The notes under the pieces were generated by a model, which was not told where the DNA came from, did no database searches, and saw only the letters and a list, made by a program, of their open reading frames with translations. From assembly GCA_046160675.1 (NCBI GenBank), contig JBJXHH010000016.1, positions 1 through 28,470 of the forward strand: DNA of 28,470 nucleotides, written 5' to 3'. Position 1 is the first letter of the stretch. Every line of letters begins with the position of its first letter. Below are positions 1 to 7,158 of this stretch, one piece after another. Both the position numbers and the translations under genes were made by a program. The stretch is from JACMJP01 sp046160675. Lineage in GTDB: Bacteria > Bacteroidota > Bacteroidia > Chitinophagales > BACL12.

Positions 1-35
1 AAACGGTACCGAGAGTTCGAATCTCTCCCTCACCG
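1..35 (+). tRNA. 3' end of a tRNA, probably tRNA-Ser (partial)
   Basis: Only the 3' part is in the window. A T arm is visible (stem GAGAG at 11-15, loop TTCGAAT, stem CTCTC at 23-27), followed by the acceptor strand CCTCACC (28-34) and discriminator G35. A G discriminator, the CCTCACC acceptor strand and a pairing segment just before the T arm (end of a long variable arm) fit bacterial tRNA-Ser, most likely the GCU isoacceptor whose 5' end is GGTGAGG. The anticodon lies outside the window, so the identity is an inference. CCA is not encoded. Confidence 0.75.
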
Positions 36-59
36 CAAAAAGCTCTTTTTTTGGTAGTT

Positions 60-134
60 CGGGGTGTAGTTCAGCCCGGTTAGAATGCCTGCTTTGGGAG
101 CAGGAGGCCGCTGGTTCGAATCCAGCCACCCCGA
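60..134 (+). tRNA. tRNA-Pro (anticodon UGG)
   Basis: This is a complete cloverleaf. Acceptor CGGGGTG (60-66) pairs fully with CACCCCG (127-133), with discriminator A134. The anticodon stem CCTGC/GCAGG encloses the loop TTTGGGA, giving anticodon TGG. The T arm has the invariant TTCGAAT loop. A C1-G72 pair with A73 is the known identity signature of bacterial proline tRNA. UGG reads most or all CCN codons. CCA is not encoded. It lies 24 bases after the upstream tRNA and 24 bases before the next one, so the three are probably one transcript. Confidence 0.96.
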
Positions 135-158
135 CACCGGAAAAATTCTCAATATTAG

Positions 159-233
159 CGGGATGTAGCTCAGTCCGGCTAGAGCGCTTCGTTCGGGACG
201 AAGAGGCCGCTGGTTCGAATCCAGTCATCCCGA
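159..233 (+). tRNA. tRNA-Pro (anticodon CGG)
   Basis: This is a complete cloverleaf. Acceptor CGGGATG (159-165) pairs with CATCCCG (226-232), with discriminator A233. The anticodon stem CTTCG/CGAAG encloses the loop TTCGGGA, giving anticodon CGG, which reads CCG. It shares the variable loop and most of the T arm with the neighbouring tRNA-Pro(UGG) (the run AGGCCGCTGGTTCGAATCCA is identical), so the pair probably arose by tandem duplication followed by divergence of the acceptor and anticodon stems. CCA is not encoded. Confidence 0.95.
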
Positions 234-270
234 CCCAGATTTAATGCACTTTCCTTCATTTTCATATAAT

Positions 271-299
271 TTTCATCATTAAAACCATGGTTTATGAAA
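271..299. repeat. Dyad symmetry between tRNA cluster and cysC
   Basis: A perfect 12-base palindrome, AAACCATGGTTT (282-293), is flanked by a second inverted pair, TTTCAT (271-276) and ATGAAA (294-299). The intergenic space from 234 to 493 otherwise has no gene. The dyad could end the tRNA transcript or act as a binding site for a regulator of cysCDN. It has no U-tract, so it is not a classical terminator. Function unknown. Confidence 0.35.
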
Positions 300-469
300 T
301 TCATTAATTCGGTTCGGATAATTCAATGTTCATAACTAACAGACGACTCTAAGCCCTTGGGCATCGTTTGATAATCATATGATCAGACTTAGTGTAAAAA
401 GGGCCTTTAAAGGAAAGGAGCAGAAACCTCAAACTTTAATTAACCAGCAAACAAATCAGCCGCATTCTG

Positions 470-477
470 TACCTTTG
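470..477 (+). promoter_or_regulatory. Bacteroidota -7 promoter element for cysCDN
   Basis: TACCTTTG matches the Bacteroidota -7 consensus TAnnTTTG exactly and ends 16 bases before the cysC ATG at 494. Transcription should start near 484, leaving a leader of about 10 bases. I see no TTTG -33 element at the expected distance. Confidence 0.6.
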
Positions 478-493
478 CGGGCGATTTTAAACC

Positions 494-1093
494 ATGGTAC
501 AGGAAAATATTCACCCCATCTTCGACAGAATATTACAGCGGTCTGACAAGGAGGTGCTGCTGAAGCAGAATGCCAAAGTAATCTGGCTTACTGGCCTTTC
601 AGGCTCTGGAAAAAGCACCATTGCGCAACATATTGAGAAGATTTTGCATCAAAAGGGTTACCTGACCATGCTGTTGGATGGAGATAATATCCGCAGCGGC
701 ATTAACAAAAACCTCACTTTTTCTGACGATGACAGAATTGAGAACATCCGAAGGATAGCTGAAGTTAGCAAATTGTTCCTGCAGTGTGGCATTATAACTA
801 TGAATAGTTTTGTTAGCCCCACAAATGCAATACGCAGCATGGCAAAGGAAATAATTGGAGAAAAAGATTTCCTGGAAGTGTACATAAATGCACCATTAGA
901 AGTATGCGAGGCAAGAGATGTAAAGGGGCTGTATGCAAAAGCAAGAAAAGGATTAATTCCCGATTTTTCAGGAATTACATCCCCCTTTGAGCCTCCGCAG
1001 AATCCGGCACTGGAAATCAGAACAGACAAAATGGAAATTGAAGAAAGTGTAAACATGTTAATGGAGTATATACTACCAATTATAAGAAGATAA
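494..1093 (+). CDS. cysC: Adenylylsulfate (APS) kinase
   Basis: CysC phosphorylates the 3'-OH of APS with ATP to give PAPS, the activated sulfate used by PAPS reductase or sulfotransferases. It is a cytoplasmic P-loop kinase. The 199-residue product has the Walker A motif GLSGSGKST at residues 34-42, a DGDNIR segment shortly after, and an FVSP motif equivalent to the FISP substrate-site motif of the family. Length is normal for a stand-alone CysC, so this is not the CysN-CysC fusion found in some bacteria. The start is chosen because it gives the usual N-terminus about 30 residues before the P-loop. It is followed at 121 bases by cysD and then cysN on the same strand, an expected operon. A consensus -7 element lies directly upstream. 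Confidence 0.96.
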   Translation: MVQENIHPIFDRILQRSDKEVLLKQNAKVIWLTGLSGSGKSTIAQHIEKILHQKGYLTMLLDGDNIRSGINKNLTFSDDDRIENIRRIAEVSKLFLQCGIITMNSFVSPTNAIRSMAKEIIGEKDFLEVYINAPLEVCEARDVKGLYAKARKGLIPDFSGITSPFEPPQNPALEIRTDKMEIEESVNMLMEYILPIIRR

Positions 1094-1214
1094 ATTACCC
1101 CCATAGTTATAAAAATGACCCTTAAAAACAGGAAACATGCATTCCCTATCAACAAACGGAACCCTTTCAAAACACTCGACAGAAACAAAAAAATATAACG
1201 TAATAAAAGAAACA

Positions 1215-2120
1215 ATGAGTTACAGTTTAACACACCTGAGGGAGCTCGAGGCAGAAAGCATTTTTGTGATGCGGGAAGTTGCTGCACAATTTCAAAACCC
1301 TGCATTGCTGTTTAGCGGCGGTAAAGACTCCATTCTGATGGTATATCTTGCAAGAAAGGCGTTTTTTCCTGCAAAATTCCCTTTCCCACTCGTTCATATT
1401 GATACAGGACACAATTTCCCGGAAACAATGGAATACAGGGATTGGCTGGTTAATGAAATGGGCGCAAGACTCATCGTTGGTCATGTAGAGGAATCTATCA
1501 AAAAAGGAACAGCCGTTGAAGAACAAGGGATCAATGCAAGCAGAAATGCCTTGCAAACAGTAACTCTGCTTGAAACTGTGGAAACAAACAAGTTTGATGC
1601 AGCGATGGGCGGGGCGAGGAGAGATGAAGAAAAAGCAAGGGCAAAGGAACGGTTCTTTTCTCACCGTGATGAATTTGGCCAGTGGGATCCCAAAAATCAG
1701 AGACCTGAACTTTGGAATTTATTTAACGGAAAAAAACACATTGGTGAACACTTTCGGATATTCCCGATCTCAAACTGGACTGAAATGGATGTTTGGCAAT
1801 ACATTTACCAGGAAAATATCCCCCTTCCAAAATTATACTTTGCGCATCACAGGGATGTGATAGAAAGAGATGGAACTTTTATTTCAACTCATCCTGAATG
1901 GGTGAAGCTCAGAGCTAATGAAAAAGTAGTAAATAAACTCATTCGCTTTAGAACTTGCGGCGACTTACCAATTACAGGTGCTATAGAAAGTGATGCAGAT
2001 ACAGTAGAAAAAATTATTTACGAAGTTGCCACAACAAGGGTAACAGAAAGAGGAAACCGTGCGGATGATAAACGCAGTGAAACATCCATGGAAGACAGAA
2101 AGAAACAAGGATATTTCTGA
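1215..2120 (+). CDS. cysD: Sulfate adenylyltransferase subunit 2 (ATP sulfurylase, catalytic)
   Basis: CysD catalyses ATP + sulfate to APS + PPi. It works as a heterodimer with the GTPase CysN, which drives the unfavourable reaction. The PP-loop motif SGGKDS is at residues 34-39 of the chosen product (301 residues), and the C-terminus SMEDRKKQGYF is typical of the family. An in-frame ATG at 1137 would add 26 residues that look unlike the family. ATG 1215 gives the conserved N-terminus MSYSLTHLRELEAES and is preferred. Downstream cysN begins 46 bases after the stop. Together with cysC this forms a PAPS-synthesis unit. No PAPS reductase or sulfite reductase gene is in view. Confidence 0.96.
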   Translation: MSYSLTHLRELEAESIFVMREVAAQFQNPALLFSGGKDSILMVYLARKAFFPAKFPFPLVHIDTGHNFPETMEYRDWLVNEMGARLIVGHVEESIKKGTAVEEQGINASRNALQTVTLLETVETNKFDAAMGGARRDEEKARAKERFFSHRDEFGQWDPKNQRPELWNLFNGKKHIGEHFRIFPISNWTEMDVWQYIYQENIPLPKLYFAHHRDVIERDGTFISTHPEWVKLRANEKVVNKLIRFRTCGDLPITGAIESDADTVEKIIYEVATTRVTERGNRADDKRSETSMEDRKKQGYF

Positions 2121-2166
2121 TAGCATAACTAAATATTTACTCATTTAATAATCAACTTATTTATAA

Positions 2167-3465
2167 ATGGAACACTTAGTAGAAAACGGAACATTTGATC
2201 ACCATGGATATTTAAACATGGAACTGCTGCGGTTTACAACTGCAGGAAGCGTAGATGATGGAAAGTCAACCCTGATTGGCAGGTTGTTATACGATTCAAA
2301 ATCCATCTTTGTTGATCAGATGGAAGCCATTGAAAAAACTTCAAAGCAAAGAGGGGAAGAATATGTAAACCTTGCTTTATTAACTGACGGTCTGAAAGCC
2401 GAACGGGAACAGGGGATAACTATTGACGTAGCTTACAGGTATTTTGCAACGCCGAAAAGAAAGTTCATTATTGCTGATACACCCGGGCATATTCAATATA
2501 CAAGGAACATGGTAACAGGTGCCTCAACAGCAAACCTCGCCATCATCCTTGTAGATGCAAGGCATGGCGTTGTTGAACAAACCTATCGTCACTCCTTCAT
2601 TGCATCATTGCTTCAAATCCCACACATCGTAATTTGTATTAACAAGATGGATCTTGTTGATTACAGCAAGGAAAAATATGATGAAGTAGTAGAACAATTC
2701 CGCCATTTTGCAAGTAAACTTGATGTACAGGATGTTCGTTTTATTCCCATCAGCGCCTTATTCGGCGACAACGTTGTTGACCGGAGTAAGAACATGAGCT
2801 GGTATGAAGGACCAACCCTGATGTACACCCTGGAAACTGTACACATCGGCTCTGATCATAACCTGATTGATTGTCGTTTCCCTGTGCAATACGTTGTGCG
2901 CCCGATGAATAATGAATATCATGATTACAGGGGTTTTGCGGGGAGAGTTGCAGGCGGAGTTTTCAAACCCGGTGATATAGTAATGCATCTGCCTTCAGGA
3001 TTAACATCAAAAATATCAGCAATCAAAACTTTTGAAGGTGATTTGCAGGAAGCTTTTCCGCCGCAAAGTGTAACTATTTTGTTAGAGGATAATATTGATA
3101 TTTCGAGAGGGGATATGATCGTTCGGGAAAACAATGTTCCCAAGCAGGGGCAGGAAATTGATATCATGCTCTGCTGGATGGATGATAAAAAACCTCTGCA
3201 ACTGAATGGAAAGTATGCCATCAAACATACTACAAGAGATGCAAGATGTGTAGTAAAAGAAATTCTGTATAAAGTAGATGTGAACACTCTACATAGGATA
3301 CAAGATGTTGACAGTTTGACATTGAATGAAATTGGCAGGGTAAAACTGAGAACAACCGTTCCTTTGTTTTACGACGAATATCGCCGAAACAGGAATACAG
3401 GCTCAGTTATCATCATTGATGAAGCTTCAAATACTACTGTTGGCGCCGGGATGATCATTGAGTAA
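2167..3465 (+). CDS. cysN: Sulfate adenylyltransferase subunit 1 (GTPase)
   Basis: CysN is the EF-Tu-like GTPase partner of CysD, coupling GTP hydrolysis to APS formation. G1 GSVDDGKST lies at residues 27-35, an ADTPGH G3 motif at about 104-109, and NKMD (G4) at about 160. The C-terminal half has the two beta-barrel domains of translation-factor GTPases. At 432 residues it matches the shorter stand-alone CysN form of Bacteroidota and has no kinase domain fused. An internal ATG at 2218 (Met18) would also give a plausible N-terminus starting MELLRF, so the first 17 residues are uncertain. It is the last gene of cysCDN, with a strong hairpin terminator 24 bases downstream. Confidence 0.96.
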   Translation: MEHLVENGTFDHHGYLNMELLRFTTAGSVDDGKSTLIGRLLYDSKSIFVDQMEAIEKTSKQRGEEYVNLALLTDGLKAEREQGITIDVAYRYFATPKRKFIIADTPGHIQYTRNMVTGASTANLAIILVDARHGVVEQTYRHSFIASLLQIPHIVICINKMDLVDYSKEKYDEVVEQFRHFASKLDVQDVRFIPISALFGDNVVDRSKNMSWYEGPTLMYTLETVHIGSDHNLIDCRFPVQYVVRPMNNEYHDYRGFAGRVAGGVFKPGDIVMHLPSGLTSKISAIKTFEGDLQEAFPPQSVTILLEDNIDISRGDMIVRENNVPKQGQEIDIMLCWMDDKKPLQLNGKYAIKHTTRDARCVVKEILYKVDVNTLHRIQDVDSLTLNEIGRVKLRTTVPLFYDEYRRNRNTGSVIIIDEASNTTVGAGMIIE

Positions 3466-3488
3466 GATATATAGCTAACCATCTTAGA

Positions 3489-3521
3489 CCTCCTGATCTC
3501 TAAAAGTCAGGAGGGTTTTTT
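3489..3521 (+). terminator. Rho-independent terminator of cysCDN
   Basis: CCTCCTGA (3489-3496) is perfectly complementary to TCAGGAGG (3507-3514), with a 10-base loop, and is followed by GTTTTTT. It sits 24 bases after the cysN stop codon. This is the clearest plus-strand terminator in the window. Confidence 0.9.
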
Positions 3522-3571
3522 ATCACCCACCGAAAATAATTTCATATATTCGAAGTTCTAAAACTTCAGTT

Positions 3572-5425
3572 ATGAAAAATATGTACTGTATATACTTCCT
3601 CTTTTTTTTCATACAGACTCAAATTTTTTCACAACCCCAACTTGATCTTGAATTTGTTGCTTCCGGTTTTGCCCAACCTGTTGGAATTGCTTGTGCAGGA
3701 GATGAACGTCTTTTCATAGTTGAACGGTTCGGCACCATCAGCATTCTCCATCCTGACGGAAGTAATTCTCTTTTTCTTGATATCACTGACCGGGTTCATG
3801 CTGACTTCGGCGAACAAGGCTTGCTCGGTCTTGTCTTTCATCCTGATTATGCCAGCAACGGGTATTTTTTTGTGAATTACATCAATGACGATGATGATAC
3901 AAGAATTTCCCGTTTCAATGTTTCGGCAACTGATTCCAATCTTGCGGATGCATCTTCAGAATTCAACATTCTTGCAATTGATCAGCCTGCGGTGAATCAC
4001 AATGGCGGGGATCTGCATTTCGGCCCCGAAGGGTATTTGTATTGTGCACTTGGCAACGGTGGTGGAACGGCAAATGAAAATGCACAGGACACGACAAACC
4101 TTCTTGGAAAAATTTTGCGCATTGATGTTGATGCTGCTGCGCCTTATGTAGCCCCGGATGATAATCCCTTTGTGGGTATGGCAGGAAAAGATGAACTCTG
4201 GAATTTTGGTTTGCGCAATCCATGGCGTTTCAGTTTCGACCGTCTCACCGGTGACATGTACATTGCAGATGTTGGTGCTGCAGAAAGCGAAGAAATTAAT
4301 TTTCAGCCTGCTTTTTCTACTGGTGGCGAAAACTATGGTTGGAGATGTTACGAAGGAACGATAATGGATAATCCTGATCTTTGTCTGGATGATTACCCAC
4401 TCACCTTTCCTGTATTTGAATATCCGCATGATCCTTTTACGGGAGGTTTTGCGGTAAGCGGTGGTTTTGTGTACAGGGGCAATGATTATCCCGGTATGCA
4501 GGGGCATTATATTTTTTGTGATTATGTGAGCGGAAATTTTTGGAGCATGCAACATGTAGCTGCTGATAGTTTTGTTTCAACTTTTCATGGCATGATAAGA
4601 GATGATATTCCTGCCTTTGGTGAAAATATGAATGGAGAACTATTTGCCTGCGATAAAGTAGCAGGAAGTATTTACAAAGTAGTTGATCTCTGTTCGTCCG
4701 TGAGTTTATCTTTTGCAGTTACTAACGCATCAGCTTCTACCATTAACAACGGGGCGATTGATCTGGCTATTGCTGGTGGAACAGCTCCTTATATGGTAAA
4801 TTGGAGTAATGGTGCAACAACTGAAGATATTTCTTCGCTTTCTGCAGGAACATATACTGTAACTGTAACAGATGCAGCAGGTTGTTCAGCAAATGGCGGC
4901 TCAACAGTACTTAATAACTGCGGTGCAGCAACAGGTGTAGTAGTGAGTGGCATAACTTCCACCACAGCAACTATAAGTTGGAATGATGTAGGCGCTGCAA
5001 ATTACAGGGTATTATATTTTAAAGTAGGATCGCCGGCATCATCTGTTCTCACAACATCCATAAGCGTAACACTAACGGGATTATCTCCATCAAGTAATTA
5101 TGTTTTTAAGATACGTAACAAATGCCCCGGCGCTCCGGGAAATTTTATTACGAACGGGAGTTTTATGACATCGTCAATGAAAGAAAGCTTGGCTGAAAAT
5201 GATATTTTTATTTACCCCAACCCGAACTCAGGGAGTTTTAAAGTTTCGGGTTCTGAGGGAATTGAGACGATAACAATTATGGATGTAACTGGAAATATCT
5301 TATATGAAGAATCTCCGGTTAGAGAATATATCCGGTTTGAAGGTTTTGAGAACGGGTTTTATATTATTTTATTGGAACTGAAAGGTGGGGAGATTTTGAA
5401 AAATAAGGTTGTGATAGTAAATTGA
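3572..5425 (+). CDS. Secreted PQQ-type sugar dehydrogenase-like protein with T9SS sorting domain
   Basis: The 617-residue product has a signal peptide (1-20) and a six-bladed glucose/sorbosone dehydrogenase (GSDH) fold at about 25-370. The latter shows the NHNGGDLHFGPEGYLY block (His143, corresponding to the catalytic His of the family) and an RNPWRFSFD block near 215. After this come an SprB-like repeat (about 373-448), a fibronectin type III domain (about 449-535) and a T9SS type A sorting domain from about 544 (YPNPNSGSF). The family oxidises sugars with PQQ, but PQQ binding is not proved here and the substrate is unknown. The T9SS tail means export across the outer membrane, with release or surface attachment. 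A near-consensus -7 (TATATTCG at 3545-3552) and a small inverted repeat (GAAGTT/AACTTC, 3552-3567) lie just upstream. It is monocistronic, placed after the cys terminator. Confidence 0.88.
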   Translation: MKNMYCIYFLFFFIQTQIFSQPQLDLEFVASGFAQPVGIACAGDERLFIVERFGTISILHPDGSNSLFLDITDRVHADFGEQGLLGLVFHPDYASNGYFFVNYINDDDDTRISRFNVSATDSNLADASSEFNILAIDQPAVNHNGGDLHFGPEGYLYCALGNGGGTANENAQDTTNLLGKILRIDVDAAAPYVAPDDNPFVGMAGKDELWNFGLRNPWRFSFDRLTGDMYIADVGAAESEEINFQPAFSTGGENYGWRCYEGTIMDNPDLCLDDYPLTFPVFEYPHDPFTGGFAVSGGFVYRGNDYPGMQGHYIFCDYVSGNFWSMQHVAADSFVSTFHGMIRDDIPAFGENMNGELFACDKVAGSIYKVVDLCSSVSLSFAVTNASASTINNGAIDLAIAGGTAPYMVNWSNGATTEDISSLSAGTYTVTVTDAAGCSANGGSTVLNNCGAATGVVVSGITSTTATISWNDVGAANYRVLYFKVGSPASSVLTTSISVTLTGLSPSSNYVFKIRNKCPGAPGNFITNGSFMTSSMKESLAENDIFIYPNPNSGSFKVSGSEGIETITIMDVTGNILYEESPVREYIRFEGFENGFYIILLELKGGEILKNKVVIVN

Positions 5426-5552
5426 TTTTTATGATGTAAGGCAATACTTAATAATAATTCAAAGCCGAAGTCGTAATCAGACATGCTGCAAGGAGTTGGG
5501 CGAGAGGATCTTATTCGATACCTATTCAGTTTAAATTGTGAAAACATGAATC

Positions 5553-6899
5553 TCACAAACTCTTGATCCGCCACTCCATCGGGTAATAGTTATTGATTCT
5601 GTTTTCTAAAACTTTTATCCAACCAAGGTTGTGCTCTTTGTACTTAACTAAAGCCCACCCTTTAATTTTACTATCAGTTTCTATTTCCTTCTTTCTAAGG
5701 TAATTCAGAGCTGATTCTTCATCAACTGCTATTTCTTGAAGATCAGGGTGGATAATAGTGCTCAAAGCCAGTTCATGTGAAGGAATAAAATTTTTGCCTT
5801 TCACCTCCCCGCAATACACTCCTGCTTTAATTACTTTCAATGCAGAACTTAGAAATTCTAAATCAGAAAACATGTTCTGCGGAGAAGCAAACAGCATCGG
5901 CCCTTTTTTAAAAAAATCAACTTTTGTATTCTCATCTATCCATTGCTTCACAACTTGTATTTCATCATCTGTTAACTTTTCAATATTTGCATTGCTTAAG
6001 TCATAATTTTCATCATCATTAACGTTCACCTGCTTTTTTACTCTCTTCAGTACACTTATAAAAAACCCTTCTCCCTTTACTTTGTTTGGATAAAAGCGAA
6101 AGCCCGACTCATTTTTTACAACACCCCATACTTCGGGCACCTCAGGGTTTTTAGTTTCAAAACCGAGTTGAAGGATTTCGTTTATAATATTTTCATTTTC
6201 CTCAACACTGTAACTACAGGTTGAGTATATAAGAATGCCATCCTGTTTCAATGCCGGGATCACATCCTCCAGGATCCTTTGCTGGCGGCGGCTACAATGA
6301 ATTACATTTTCTTCACTCCATTCTTCAAGTGCCTTTGCATCTTTTCTGAACAGGCCGCTCCCACTACAGGGCGCATCAACAACGATTACATCAAAATAAT
6401 TTTCAAGCTTGTGAAAATCAACAGCATCATTGTTTGTGATGATAACATTTGCATCGCCCCACTTGGTTACATTTTCTTTCAATACATTTACCCGTGAACG
6501 AATCACTTCATTACTTACAAGAAAACTTTTTTGATTCAGCAAGGACGAAATCAATGTTGATTTCCCTCCAGGGGCAGCGCAGAGATCTAATACTTTTATT
6601 GATGTGTGAAAATCTACAACCTGTTTCAAAACATATTCTAAAAACATGCTGCTAGCTTCCTGCACATAATAGCACCCCGCATGTAATAAAGGGTCAAGCG
6701 TAAACTTAGGGCGTTCAGGAAGATAATACCCTGTTTCACACCAGGGTATATGAAGATGACTTTGAAATGATTGGATATTTTTTTTTCGATTTACCCGTAC
6801 ACTCACGGGAGGCGGTTCACTATGAATTTGTATGAATGCTTTTTCATCAAAACTCTCAGCTGTTTTTATACTGGCAATAAAGTCTTCGGGAAAGATCAT
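5553..6899 (-). CDS. rsmF: RsmF-like rRNA m5C methyltransferase (NOL1/NOP2/Sun family)
   Basis: The enzyme transfers a methyl group from SAM to C5 of a cytosine in RNA, most likely 16S rRNA. The 448-residue product carries the SAM-binding motif LCAAPGGKS (about 106-114), motif IV DAPCSGSG (175-182, Cys178) and motif VI STCSY (226-230, Cys228). These are the two cysteines that define the Sun family: nucleophile and release. The C-terminal third (about 300-448) fits the RsmF C-terminal and PUA-like RNA-binding regions, which separates it from RsmB. It converges with the dehydrogenase gene to its left and diverges from the CotH gene to its right. The exact target base is inferred from family only. 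Confidence 0.88.
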   Translation of the reverse strand: MIFPEDFIASIKTAESFDEKAFIQIHSEPPPVSVRVNRKKNIQSFQSHLHIPWCETGYYLPERPKFTLDPLLHAGCYYVQEASSMFLEYVLKQVVDFHTSIKVLDLCAAPGGKSTLISSLLNQKSFLVSNEVIRSRVNVLKENVTKWGDANVIITNNDAVDFHKLENYFDVIVVDAPCSGSGLFRKDAKALEEWSEENVIHCSRRQQRILEDVIPALKQDGILIYSTCSYSVEENENIINEILQLGFETKNPEVPEVWGVVKNESGFRFYPNKVKGEGFFISVLKRVKKQVNVNDDENYDLSNANIEKLTDDEIQVVKQWIDENTKVDFFKKGPMLFASPQNMFSDLEFLSSALKVIKAGVYCGEVKGKNFIPSHELALSTIIHPDLQEIAVDEESALNYLRKKEIETDSKIKGWALVKYKEHNLGWIKVLENRINNYYPMEWRIKSL

Positions 6900-7118
6900 T
6901 CATCAATAATAAGAAGGATTATGCATTTTATTGAACAAAGAATTGGTTTCACTTTCATACTTGGTTATCATTCAGGTAACTATTCTTAACTGGCAATGTA
7001 TGAGGCTGTGAAAGTATTAATTTAAAAAGTAATCAGCCATGCTACTGAATCCTGAAATAGGTCAGTTATTAAGGTGGTCTGCAGCTCTAAAGGGACATCC
7101 ATTGTATCTAATGCAACC

Positions 7119-7137
7119 TTTCTTAAAGATTTCTTAA
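7119..7137 (+). repeat. Direct repeat TTTCTTAA, 11-base period, upstream of CotH gene
   Basis: TTTCTTAA occurs at 7119-7126 and again at 7130-7137, exactly 11 bases apart (one helical turn). It lies just before a near-consensus -7 element, TATCTTTA (7141-7148), and 22 bases before the ATG at 7159. It could be an activator site. The rest of the 6900-7158 divergent spacer shows nothing I can name. Confidence 0.3.
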
Positions 7138-7158
7138 CTTTATCTTTATATAAATATC

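Noticed and set aside
1..233. tRNA cluster as an integration (attachment) site
   Set aside because: No integrase, no second copy of a tRNA 3' end and no composition change was seen next to the tRNAs.
1137..1214. Upstream in-frame ATG for cysD
   Set aside because: It would add 26 residues without family similarity; ATG 1215 restores the conserved CysD N-terminus.
658..1305. 215-residue open frame on the minus strand across cysC and the start of cysD
   Set aside because: It lies entirely opposite two well-identified genes, has no family resemblance and low-quality composition; it is a shadow of cysC.
3956..4555. 199-residue open frame on the minus strand
   Set aside because: Antisense to the GSDH domain of the sugar dehydrogenase-like protein; no recognisable motif.
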